Virus record (IMG/VR): IMGVR_UViG_3300009149_000262
Coordinates: 1-24,579 of that record
Origin: a virus
DNA: 24,579 bases
Reading direction: 5' to 3' (one strand)
The notes under the pieces: model-generated
The model's input: only the letters and a program-made list of their open reading frames with translations
Database searches by the model: none
What the model was told of the DNA's origin: nothing
Part shown: positions 7,634 through 15,361 of the stretch, piece after piece
Numbering within the stretch: the stretch's first letter is position 1
How the letters are laid out: every line of letters starts with the position of its first letter
Position numbers and translations under genes: made by a program

Positions 7634-8695
7634 ATGGCCAAACCGTTTGATGTTTCAAAATTCCGTAAGGAAATAACCAAATCAATTGATGGACTATCAA
7701 TTGGATTCAATGATCCCACAGACTGGATCTCCACAGGCAACTATGCCCTCAACTATCTCATAAGCGGCGATTTCAATCGAGGTATTCCCCTGGGCAAGGT
7801 CACGGTGTTTGCCGGTGAAAGTGGTGCAGGTAAGAGCTATATCTGTTCCGGTAATGTTGTTCGACATGCTCAGGAACAAGGTATCTTCGTGGTGCTGGTA
7901 GACACAGAGAATGCTCTGGATGAAACTTGGCTGCATGCCCTAGGGGTGGACACCAGCGAAGGCAAACTGTTGAAACTGAGCATGGCCATGGTAGATGATG
8001 TGGCCAAGACTATCTCCACCTTCATGGCCGACTACAAGGCTTTACCAGATGGGGAGCGCCCCAAGGTCTTGTTCGTGATTGATAGTGTGGGCATGTTGCT
8101 CACGCCCACTGATGTAAATCAGTTTGAAGCCGGCGACATGAAAGGTGATCTTGGTCGCAAGGCCAAGAGCCTCACAGCCTTGGTACGCAACTGTGTGAAC
8201 ATGTTTGGTGCCTACGGTGTGGGCATGGTGTGTACCAATCACACATACGCCAGTCAAGACATGTTCGATCCCGATGACAAGATTTCCGGAGGCCAAGGAT
8301 TCATTTATGCATCATCGATAGTGGTGGCCATGAAAAAGCTCAAGCTCAAAGAAGACGAGGACGGCAACAAGATTTCTGATGTCATGGGCATCCGTTCGGC
8401 CTGCAAGGTCATGAAGACTCGCTATGCCAAACCGTTCGAAGGTGTGCAGGTCAAGATACCTTACTCAACCGGTATGAGTCCCTATTCCGGCATGGTGGAC
8501 CTGGCTGAGAAAAAAGGCCTGCTTAAAAAAGATGGTAATCGCCTGGCTTTCACTGCCTCAGATGGCGAGATCATCAAGCAGTTCCGACGGGCCTGGGAAT
8601 CCAACGAGGATGGATGTCTTGATCGTGTCATGGCTGATTTTCAAAATCAGCGCGTAGAAATAAGTACTTCCGGCTCAACCGAACAAGGAGAATAA
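7634..8695 (+). CDS. uvsX: RecA-like recombinase UvsX
   Basis: Strand-exchange ATPase for recombination-dependent replication and repair; it works with gp32 and UvsY. The 353-residue protein has a RecA core: Walker A GESGAGKS at 61-68, a catalytic-carboxylate segment DTENALDE around 97-104, and Walker B LFVIDSVGML around 146-155. After these come a loop L1-like region (QFEAGDMKGDLGRKAK) and a loop L2-like region around GGQGFIYASS. The C-terminal 100 residues carry the usual small helical domain. It is slightly shorter than T4 UvsX. ATG 7634 is preceded by AAAGG (7623-7627). It follows gene 32 after the UUCG hairpin and is 3 nt before the next gene, so it is likely co-expressed with both. Confidence 0.95.
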   Translation: MAKPFDVSKFRKEITKSIDGLSIGFNDPTDWISTGNYALNYLISGDFNRGIPLGKVTVFAGESGAGKSYICSGNVVRHAQEQGIFVVLVDTENALDETWLHALGVDTSEGKLLKLSMAMVDDVAKTISTFMADYKALPDGERPKVLFVIDSVGMLLTPTDVNQFEAGDMKGDLGRKAKSLTALVRNCVNMFGAYGVGMVCTNHTYASQDMFDPDDKISGGQGFIYASSIVVAMKKLKLKEDEDGNKISDVMGIRSACKVMKTRYAKPFEGVQVKIPYSTGMSPYSGMVDLAEKKGLLKKDGNRLAFTASDGEIIKQFRRAWESNEDGCLDRVMADFQNQRVEISTSGSTEQGE

Positions 8696-8698
8696 TCG

Positions 8699-8935
8699 AT
8701 GGCACTAGATTTAGCCCATGAAATCTGGAGCGAACTCAAACGTCATATTCCAACAGTGGATCGCAGCGATGCCGCAGAAACCATTGTCAATGTCATGATT
8801 GACAACGGATTTGAAATCACCGAAATCCGCGATGCCTTTACAAAAGACACTGACATCAAACGAATCCTGTCAGCATACATCGATGACATTGACACCGAAG
8901 AAAACGAAGATTTTGACGACGATGACCAGTACTAG
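8699..8935 (+). CDS. Small acidic conserved protein downstream of uvsX
   Basis: A 78-residue protein with a predicted all-helical body (residues 1-60) and an extremely acidic tail (DDIDTEENEDFDDDDQ). A clear ribosome binding site AAGGAG (8685-8690) lies 8 nt before ATG 8699, inside the end of uvsX. No catalytic motif is seen and I do not know its function. From memory, a short helical protein with an acidic tail follows uvsX in other marine T4-like phages. The acidic tail resembles DNA-mimic or protein-docking tails such as that of gp32, so a recombination accessory role is possible (inference). Confidence 0.75.
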   Translation: MALDLAHEIWSELKRHIPTVDRSDAAETIVNVMIDNGFEITEIRDAFTKDTDIKRILSAYIDDIDTEENEDFDDDDQY

Positions 8936-8973
8936 CATGCTGGGAGTGTCTCATAAAAAGTGACATTTTTTTC

Positions 8974-11073
8974 GTGACCCTGCCATGGTGGGACAATCTG
9001 ATCCCACCGTGTGCACCTGGAGTCCTCAAAGGCATAGTCGAGAGCCAAGGATACTCCATGCAACTCTACGACAGCAACATTGATTTGCAGTGGACGATTT
9101 GCAACAATAATCCACAGCTTTACAACAAGTTGGTCAATTATTTCACTGTGCCTAGTCCAAATTTTGAATATCAACCGGAGATTGATAGATTTTATGCACA
9201 TGTGATCGAAAAAATACAACAGCAACAAACAAGATTTTTAGCATTCAGTGTTTTTAGTGTATACACCCACCGGGCTACCTACGATATCTTGAACAAACTA
9301 CGTCCGATAACTCAAACACCCATCGTGTTGGGTGGGCGTGGACTAACGACTCGACCCAATCTTTCTATCACTGATTCGTTGACTCCTATCGAAAAGTTAT
9401 CTAACTTTTCTGATGTGATCAAAAAAAGAGCGTTGGCTGATTATCTGATTCTCGGCGATGGAGAAGATGTGATCATTGATTTATTGGACGGTACCTATTC
9501 AGCCTACAATCTCACACACCATGTGGCACAAAAAACATTCCTGGACTACCCTTTCAGCAATTTTGACGGCCTGCAGCTGGACAAGTATCAAGGTCTGGGC
9601 GGAGTCAAACAATTACCTGTGATCAGCAGCAAAGGGTGTGTGAGATCTTGCGATTTCTGTGATGTAGCTGCTCAGATGAAAAAATTCCAAAGCAAGAGCG
9701 GAAGCAGATTGGCACAAGAAGTGATCCATCTTGCTGATAAATATGATATCTCCGAATTCGCTTTAGCAGATTCCATTGCCAATGGAAACATGAAATCTCT
9801 GACAGAATTCTGCGAAAAATTGGCCGAACACAATGCCACGAGTGAGCCGGCTAAACGAATCACCTGGTCCGGCAATTGGATAGCTCGACCTCCGGGCGCA
9901 ATCAAACCACCGTTCTATGACTTGATGGCACGATCTGGATGTAATTCGGTCACGGTTGGTGCCGAGCATGCCAGCAATCGAGTACTGGCAGCCATGGATA
10001 AAAAAACCGTTGTAGAAGGATTGCAATTTGATCTGGATCAATTTGATCGCACCGGAATCAAGGCAATATTAAATATCATCGTTGGTCATTGGTCAGAAGA
10101 GTTTGATGATTTTGTCAAGCTCTATGATTTCTTATTGGCTCAAGGTCGATACATGGCCAACGGCACCATCAATGCTTTTCACACCTCAGTTTATAATGCA
10201 TTAGACAACACTCCGGCAGTTGATCACGGCAATCTAAATCAGTTGGTCAGAGCCGACGACAATTTCACAATGCTATGGTACACAGAAAAAAATCCTAAAT
10301 CTACAATCAAGATACGCCTAGCAAGATGGCTTATCCTCATGGAGCTGTATGATTTTTTGAATTTTTTCAAAACCGAACATTGGCATATTCTCCAAAATCT
10401 TTTGCATCGTATCAAAGACTCCGGCTCTGCGTGGGAGGAATTTTTTGATCAGTCAGTTGCGGATCCCAGCAAGCATATCACTTGCAAGCAAACACTGGAT
10501 TTCATGCAAACCCATCACATGCATTTGATGGATTCAATGAAAGTGATGTTTCCCAGTACATCATTGAAGCTCACAGTGGATGCTTCGCATTGTCGTGGTG
10601 CACCCTGCTTGTTTATCAAACTCAATGGCAAAGATCTTTATCGATCCAGCATGGATCAAGGATCTAGTACCGTCTTGCTAGATATTCCCAATGATTTTGA
10701 CAGTATTTCTGTGCTTGAAATAGGAATGACCAACAAAGATGCCGGAGATACTGTGGTTGATGACCTTGGAAACATACTACAAGATAAAAAAATATTGATC
10801 ACTGGTCTAGAAATGGACACCGTTGATGTTTTTCAAGATGCCAATTATTTTTATCACCAACTTGAGTATATCGAACACGGATGCCAGCGCACACCAGCGC
10901 CTGGATTTTTTATCAATGATTCATCATTGAAAATCAGCTATCAAGGCACCTTTTGGCAGCATTATTTGTCTTCACAACAGGCCTCAACTTGGCGGATTGA
11001 CGAAGAAAAAAGAAAACAAATGCCCGAGCTTGTGGCTGAACTGAAATCTTTGATCGACAGGCTAAAATACTGA
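8974..11073 (+). CDS. B12-binding-domain radical SAM protein (start uncertain, possible frameshift)
   Basis: A radical SAM enzyme of the cobalamin-binding class, 699 residues from GTG 8974. The N-terminal part (1-170) has a B12/Rossmann-like layout (PPCAPGVLKGIVESQGY, IVLGGRG, LGDGED). The radical SAM cluster motif is C222, C226 and C229 (CVRSCDFC). The C-terminal 250 residues have no recognised domain. The GTG start is doubtful: the frame continues upstream as SDIFF, completing the first strand DIFFVTLP, but without a start codon. ATG 8937, 1 nt after the previous stop, would join this frame if the run of five A at 8955-8959 had one A fewer. Sampled G+C is low (about 35% at 10321-10380), suggesting later acquisition. 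Its stop overlaps the next start (TGATG). Confidence 0.85.
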   Translation: MTLPWWDNLIPPCAPGVLKGIVESQGYSMQLYDSNIDLQWTICNNNPQLYNKLVNYFTVPSPNFEYQPEIDRFYAHVIEKIQQQQTRFLAFSVFSVYTHRATYDILNKLRPITQTPIVLGGRGLTTRPNLSITDSLTPIEKLSNFSDVIKKRALADYLILGDGEDVIIDLLDGTYSAYNLTHHVAQKTFLDYPFSNFDGLQLDKYQGLGGVKQLPVISSKGCVRSCDFCDVAAQMKKFQSKSGSRLAQEVIHLADKYDISEFALADSIANGNMKSLTEFCEKLAEHNATSEPAKRITWSGNWIARPPGAIKPPFYDLMARSGCNSVTVGAEHASNRVLAAMDKKTVVEGLQFDLDQFDRTGIKAILNIIVGHWSEEFDDFVKLYDFLLAQGRYMANGTINAFHTSVYNALDNTPAVDHGNLNQLVRADDNFTMLWYTEKNPKSTIKIRLARWLILMELYDFLNFFKTEHWHILQNLLHRIKDSGSAWEEFFDQSVADPSKHITCKQTLDFMQTHHMHLMDSMKVMFPSTSLKLTVDASHCRGAPCLFIKLNGKDLYRSSMDQGSSTVLLDIPNDFDSISVLEIGMTNKDAGDTVVDDLGNILQDKKILITGLEMDTVDVFQDANYFYHQLEYIEHGCQRTPAPGFFINDSSLKISYQGTFWQHYLSSQQASTWRIDEEKRKQMPELVAELKSLIDRLKY

Positions 11074-11525
11074 TGTGGTATTCACGAATCACTGCTGACC
11101 TAGGTGCTATCCCGGACTTTATTGCTTGGTACGAGCAAGAACTGGCGGCCGCCAAGGCTGAAGTGCGATTGGGCGGCCTTGTGGAACGAAACATACGTGA
11201 CTTGCCTGGCGTCACCGAACACAGATTCAATCAGCTGCAAGAGATCGAAGCTGTGCTCAACTATCTCAATATCCAACTGAGAAAGATACGACGTCGACAT
11301 TTCCAAAAATATCTAGAAAATTATGCCCGTGCGCTCACAGCACGTGATGCAGAGAAATATGTGGACGGTGAAGATGAAGTCATTGACTTTGAAACTATCA
11401 TCAACGAGGTGGCCTATCTGCGCAATCGTTGGCTGGGCATCATGAAAGGTCTTGATTCCAAGAGCTGGATGAGTGGGCACATCGTGCGCTTGAGAACTGC
11501 CGGCATGGAGGACGTACAGATATGA
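11073..11525 (+). CDS. uvsY: UvsY-like recombination mediator (tentative)
   Basis: A 150-residue, mostly helical, charged protein. The central part has a basic helix (LRKIRRRHFQKYLENYARAL, about 70-89). An acidic spacer (VDGEDEVIDFE) follows, then a final helical segment (LRNRWLGIMKGLDSKSWMSGHI). This order resembles T4 UvsY, where a basic central region is followed by a D-K-D segment and a helix ending in RGFAIKHI. UvsY loads UvsX on gp32-coated DNA, and uvsX lies 2.4 kb upstream in the same direction. I have no alignment and the similarity is by pattern, so another small replication protein remains possible. Its start overlaps the previous stop by 1 nt, and its stop overlaps the next ATG (ATGA). 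Confidence 0.55.
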   Translation: MWYSRITADLGAIPDFIAWYEQELAAAKAEVRLGGLVERNIRDLPGVTEHRFNQLQEIEAVLNYLNIQLRKIRRRHFQKYLENYARALTARDAEKYVDGEDEVIDFETIINEVAYLRNRWLGIMKGLDSKSWMSGHIVRLRTAGMEDVQI

Positions 11526-12289
11526 TGCCAGACTGGTTTGCCGACGGTGCTGCCAGTCATGCGCACAGCCTTGAAACTCTCACTGCCTTGTATGAATATG
11601 ATGATTTCATGCAAAGCATTGGAATCATGGCCGATATGGGCTATGGCAACGGCTACGATCTTGAATGATGGGCCACCAGGACCACACGAGATGATACACC
11701 AAAGCCGTTGAACATCAAATGCTACGGCATAGATCGAAATGAGCACAATCGCCGCATAGGCTCTCTGCCCAATGTCAGCTACATCCACCAGGATTTCGAA
11801 CAAGAAATCGTGACAGGGCCACGCAAGAAATTTGATGTGATTTATTGCCACGACAGTTTCCAGTATGCTGTGAATCCGTTGCAGACCCTACGACACTGGT
11901 ATCATGCCATCAGTGACGGAGGTATGCTGGTATTGGTTTTGCCGCAAACCACCAATCTTGAATACAATCGGCAGAAGTTTGAACAAAGAGACGGAGTCTA
12001 CTTCCATTGGACCATGGTCAGTGTCATGCATGCTTTGGCCGTGTCGGGTTTTGATTGTTCTTCAGGTTTTTTCTTGAAGAAAGTGCAAGATCCTTGGATA
12101 CATGCTGTGGTCTATAAAAGTCAGCACGCACCGTTGGACCCGCAGACCACTCGTTGGTACGATCTTGTGGATCGACAACTGCTGCCTGTGAGTGCAGTTG
12201 ACAGCATAAAACGATGGGGCTTCCTAAGGCAGCAGGATCTACTTTTACCGTGGTTGGATCGCATGCTCTATGGCATGTCCGATCATTGA
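11522..12289 (+). pseudogene. SAM-dependent methyltransferase interrupted by an in-frame TGA
   Basis: From ATG 11522 (overlapping the UvsY-like stop) one frame runs to the stop at 12287-12289, broken only by TGA at 11666-11668. The 48 codons before it encode the start of a class I methyltransferase ending in motif I, ADMGYGNGYDLE (D38, G40, G42, G44). The codons after it continue with WATRTTRDD, then GIDRN (the end of strand beta2), FDVIYCHDSFQ (motif IV) and GGMLVLVLPQT (motif V region), typical of the Methyltransf_11 group. With the TGA read as an amino acid the protein would be 255 residues, a normal length. A tryptophan codon (TGG) at this site is the likely ancestral state. No internal ATG would restore a full SAM site, so without readthrough the product is inactive. 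The end overlaps the convergent gene by 45 nt. Confidence 0.8.
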
Positions 12290-13075
12290 TTCTAGGTCTG
12301 CCTGCAACCATTCTTTGTGACAAAGTTCGTTGAACCATTGATTCCTGTCAGGTCGCAGCGGCTGCTCAATATTGGCTAGATCAAAATTGGCCACAGCCGC
12401 TGCCCGGCTATCTTTGTGGACAAAAGCCGGAACACCGTTGAGAATTGCTTCAACTCCGGGATTGCTGTTGTGATTGATCACTGCCCAGGTATCGGCAATA
12501 CATGACACAAAATCAAATTCATCGTAGGTACCTGACACATGCTGCGCATGCATGACCTGTGCACCAGGTACATGAGCTATGTTGGGACCTCTGGGATGGG
12601 GTCTCACTATGATGGGTCGATCTGTGTGTTGTCTTAGTTGATCCACTTGCTGACGGCACCAAACCTCAATGGCAGGCATGTTCTGCCATTGCAGACTTTC
12701 ATGGCGTTGTAAGGCAATCACCACGTGCTGTCCTTGATCATTCCAGGGTTTGAGATCTAATCCTATGCGAACAGATCGATCGGTCATTGGCGGCAACGCA
12801 ATATCTTTGCCGTTGACCAGTATCCGCCAAGTCAATGACCGTTTGAGTCCAACTTCTATGGCCATGACCGAACGACCAGTGCGCCGGTAGTGGTGCCATA
12901 TCTGCTGGTTGGCCGACATCCGGCCTGCCCAAAGATGGCTCCAGATAACCGCGATATCTGCTTCTGTGTCATGTACCACCCGGTGACCAGCATGTCGAGC
13001 GCCACGCTCAAAGGCCTGGAACAACGGAGCACTGTTTAGGGCTCCAGATCTCGTGTACAAGCTCAAGGTAGTCAC
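12245..13075 (-). CDS. Capsule/teichoic-type polysaccharide transferase-like protein, paralogue 1
   Basis: One of three related proteins in this island. Visible motifs are YTRSGALNSAPLFQAFERGA at the N-terminus, RPHP (in IIVRPHPRG) in the middle, and INHNSNPGVEAILNGVPAFV followed by PLRPDRNQWF in the last third. The R-x-H-P motif and the NS-x-P...GVP block are like the donor-binding half of KpsC/KpsS and TagF-type GT-B transferases, which use CMP-Kdo or CDP-polyols. The acceptor is unknown. I take GTG 13075 as the start (276 residues), which aligns best with the paralogues; a TTG at 13102 would add nine residues and overlap the divergent gene. Its 3' end overlaps the methyltransferase by 45 nt. 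Confidence 0.75.
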   Translation of the reverse strand: MTTLSLYTRSGALNSAPLFQAFERGARHAGHRVVHDTEADIAVIWSHLWAGRMSANQQIWHHYRRTGRSVMAIEVGLKRSLTWRILVNGKDIALPPMTDRSVRIGLDLKPWNDQGQHVVIALQRHESLQWQNMPAIEVWCRQQVDQLRQHTDRPIIVRPHPRGPNIAHVPGAQVMHAQHVSGTYDEFDFVSCIADTWAVINHNSNPGVEAILNGVPAFVHKDSRAAAVANFDLANIEQPLRPDRNQWFNELCHKEWLQADLESMIGHAIEHAIQPR

Positions 13076-13081
13076 TAAATA
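13075..13081 (+). promoter_or_regulatory. T4-type late promoter element CTAAATA
   Basis: CTAAATA at 13075-13081; predicted +1 about 13087, giving a 4-nt leader before ATG 13091. The element overlaps the GTG start of the divergent gene on the other strand. Confidence 0.6.
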
Positions 13082-13090
13082 TCTTTCGTC

Positions 13091-13930
13091 ATGGATCGTC
13101 AATTTTCAGTAGTTACCACATTCAATGCATCGGGCTACAAACTCTACGGAAGCAAAATGATTGACACATTTTTGGTAAACTGGCCCAAAAATGTGTCGCT
13201 CACGGTGTATGCCGAAGATTGCCCGGTCGTACAAACAGCAAGCAATCTCACCGTGTTGGATTTCAACCAGAGCTTGCCGGCCGCCGTTGCATTCAAACAA
13301 AAATGGCAGCACGATGCTCGAGCTTCAGGTAGACTCGCAACCGGCCCGGCTGACAGCAAAGGCAAACAACCGGGCATAGGATTCAAATGGGATGCTGTGA
13401 GATTTTGTCACAAGGTCTATGCTGTGTGCGATCATGCCAGACACAATCTTGACAAAACTGTGCTATGGATGGATGCTGACATGGTGTGTCATAGCCCCAT
13501 AGATCACCCGACTCTGTGTGAGATGATGCCCAACGATTTCGCTCTAGCATTTTTGGGTCGACAAGGCAAGTACACCGAATGTGGACTGTACGCGCTGGAC
13601 ATGAGAAATCGTATAACTCAGCACTTTATTACACTTTTCCAGAATGCCTACGACGAACCCGAATTCGGAATTTTTGCAATGGAGGAATGGCATGACAGTT
13701 TTGTTTTTGATCAACTACGTAGATTGGTCGCGGCAGCCAATCCAGCGTGGAAACAGCTGGATTGGAGTCGTGGATTGGTCACGGGCGAAGGCCATCCTTT
13801 GATCAACAGTGGATGGGGAGCATACCTTGATCATCTCAAAGGCAAAAGAAAAAACGCAGGAATGAGTCTGGCCAAAGACATCAAGACTGATCGTCCAGAG
13901 GCCTATTGGCGATCTCTTCGCGCATCCTAG
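13091..13930 (+). CDS. Glycosyltransferase-like protein (GT-A, DxD motif)
   Basis: A 279-residue protein with a GT-A type layout: an N-terminal strand (FSVVTTFNASGYKLYG), FKWDAVRFCHKVYAV at about 98-112, then the metal-binding LWMDADMV with D128 and D130. A later EEWHDSFVFD motif and a NSGWGAYLDHLKGKRK region near the C-terminus complete it. The donor sugar and acceptor cannot be inferred. From memory, proteins with this FKW...DAD...EWHDSFVFD order occur in other marine T4-like phages. The gene has its own late promoter element and only a few leader bases, with no Shine-Dalgarno. Its 3' end overlaps the convergent GT25-like gene by 50 nt. Confidence 0.8.
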   Translation: MDRQFSVVTTFNASGYKLYGSKMIDTFLVNWPKNVSLTVYAEDCPVVQTASNLTVLDFNQSLPAAVAFKQKWQHDARASGRLATGPADSKGKQPGIGFKWDAVRFCHKVYAVCDHARHNLDKTVLWMDADMVCHSPIDHPTLCEMMPNDFALAFLGRQGKYTECGLYALDMRNRITQHFITLFQNAYDEPEFGIFAMEEWHDSFVFDQLRRLVAAANPAWKQLDWSRGLVTGEGHPLINSGWGAYLDHLKGKRKNAGMSLAKDIKTDRPEAYWRSLRAS

Positions 13931-14591
13931 CCCACATCTGTGTTTTGGTCAAACTCTTTTTTTGGTCAGCTTCGCCCACTGCAGCTCGACCCATGAGATG
14001 GGTGTGGCATTCTAAGTTGACTACTCGACTGCTCAATGCATTGTCAGCAGGAAGATAATAATTCTTGTAGTGATTGACCAGAATTTCTGCGCCTTGGGGA
14101 GTCAATCCATAACCCACTGCTCCGGGCATGGTATGTCCGGGAAAAGCAATGGTTTGTGGTTGTCCGTCATGGGGTAACAGCTTCCTTGCGTACCATGGTT
14201 GTTGATATACACTTTTTCCGGTGGCTATCAGCAGAACATGCTTCCATTCAACCGGCCACCATCCTTGGGTGAAAATCACATCGTCTTCAAAGATCAGAAT
14301 GGACTCATTGAGATTTTGGCAGTGTTTCCATAAGGCATAATGGCTCAGGAAACAGCCCATGACCCCGAGTCTACCAGCCAATCTTTTTCCGCGTTCGTCG
14401 ATGAGGTATCCTTTTAGTCCGTAGGGATAGACCACACGATTTTCTTTTTCTATGATGTCGGGCGCATCTACACCATATACACCTTCGCTGAGCACGGCAT
14501 CTAGATCGTAAGAGCGTAGTTTTTCCAGTACTCTGACACTGGTTTCTGCGCTGGCAGGTATCATGCTGAGACTGATCACAAAGGCCTTCAT
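13881..14591 (-). CDS. LPS-type glycosyltransferase, family 25-like
   Basis: A 236-residue protein of the LPS biosynthesis glycosyltransferase family 25 type, which usually adds galactose or glucose from UDP-sugars to lipopolysaccharide cores. Its signature is visible: MKAFVISL at the N-terminus, LGVMGCFLSHYALWKHC at about 75-91, and ILIFEDDVIF with the acidic EDD at 102-104. A GAVGYGLTPQGAEIL segment lies in the second half, as in other family members. A perfect TATAAATA late element lies on the minus strand just upstream (14607 down to 14600), giving a predicted leader of about 3 nt. It is transcribed back-to-back with the GT2 gene at 14621 and runs into the gene at 13091 at its 3' end. Confidence 0.88.
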   Translation of the reverse strand: MKAFVISLSMIPASAETSVRVLEKLRSYDLDAVLSEGVYGVDAPDIIEKENRVVYPYGLKGYLIDERGKRLAGRLGVMGCFLSHYALWKHCQNLNESILIFEDDVIFTQGWWPVEWKHVLLIATGKSVYQQPWYARKLLPHDGQPQTIAFPGHTMPGAVGYGLTPQGAEILVNHYKNYYLPADNALSSRVVNLECHTHLMGRAAVGEADQKKSLTKTQMWARMREEIANRPLDDQS

Positions 14592-14599
14592 ATCGGAAA

Positions 14600-14607
14600 T
14601 ATTTATA
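14600..14607 (-). promoter_or_regulatory. T4 late promoter, exact TATAAATA (minus strand)
   Basis: The plus strand reads TATTTATA here, so the minus strand carries the exact T4 late consensus. Predicted +1 is about 14594, 3 nt before ATG 14591. It is 2 nt from the plus-strand element at 14610-14616, so the two promoters are back-to-back. Confidence 0.75.
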
Positions 14608-14609
14608 GA

Positions 14610-14616
14610 CTAAATA
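14610..14616 (+). promoter_or_regulatory. T4-type late promoter element CTAAATA
   Basis: CTAAATA at 14610-14616; predicted +1 about 14622, which coincides within one base with ATG 14621 and would exclude the in-frame GTG at 14618 as the start. Confidence 0.6.
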
Positions 14617-14620
14617 TGTG

Positions 14621-15361
14621 ATGACGCCTTTTATCAGTGTACTGTTGCCCACACGCAAACGCACACAACTAGTTCAAACCAGTCTTGCCACTCTGTTAGA
14701 CAACTCCGCTGTGCCGGGCTCCATAGAAATCCTCATCGCCTATGACGAGGACGACAACGAAAGTGATGTTTATTTTCAAAGTCAACAATGGCAAGATTAT
14801 CTGGCACGATGGTCAGCATCAGCACAAGTGCATCGCTGTCCCAGTTGGGGGTACTACCATCTCAACAACTACATAAATCTTTTGGCACATGCCAGTCTGG
14901 GCGAATGGATTCTTTTTTGGAACGACGATGCAGTCATGCTCACAGCCGGCTGGGATGATGCAGTCAGAGAGCATCGAGATCATCTAGGAGTATTGCACAT
15001 GCCTTGTACCAATGTGGCCAAGCACACTATTTTTCCGCTGATACCCAGGACATGGTTGGATATTTTTCCTGTGGTCAGCATGCATGCCAGCTCGGACTCT
15101 TGGATACAAGATATCTGCAAGCATGCCGCTGCCAAGCTCACTATTCCGGTTCAGGTCATGCATGATAGATTTTCAGAAACAGGCAACAACAACGACGAAA
15201 CCTATCAGCAACGCCGCTATGACAAACGTGGATGGAAAAATGCTGCATGTGTGGCCGAACGTAGACGGTGGGCCACACACCTGGCCACTGTTAGACGAAC
15301 TGGCGTATATGAGCCCATGCTCGGCCCGTTTCCCAATCTGCAAAACTCCAATGACTCATAG
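14621..15361 (+). CDS. Glycosyltransferase family 2-like protein
   Basis: A 246-residue GT-A fold glycosyltransferase. FISVLLPTRKRTQLVQTSL at the N-terminus is the classic GT2 nucleotide-binding start, EILIAYDEDD (about 36-45) is the next strand and acidic loop, and ILFWNDDAVML carries the DxD-type metal site (NDD at about 101-103). Family members transfer sugars from nucleotide donors onto growing glycans; the specific donor is not readable. I prefer ATG 14621 over GTG 14618 because of the late promoter position. The last 71 nt overlap the convergent gene at 15291-16217, and both proteins appear intact through the overlap. Confidence 0.85.
   Translation: MTPFISVLLPTRKRTQLVQTSLATLLDNSAVPGSIEILIAYDEDDNESDVYFQSQQWQDYLARWSASAQVHRCPSWGYYHLNNYINLLAHASLGEWILFWNDDAVMLTAGWDDAVREHRDHLGVLHMPCTNVAKHTIFPLIPRTWLDIFPVVSMHASSDSWIQDICKHAAAKLTIPVQVMHDRFSETGNNNDETYQQRRYDKRGWKNAACVAERRRWATHLATVRRTGVYEPMLGPFPNLQNSNDS

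Noticed and set aside
11666-11668. Genome-wide reassignment of TGA to tryptophan
   Set aside because: Many genes here end in TGA within tight ATGA overlaps (for example 258-260, 2039-2041 and 11523-11525), so TGA is a normal stop in this genome; the methyltransferase TGA must be a local event.
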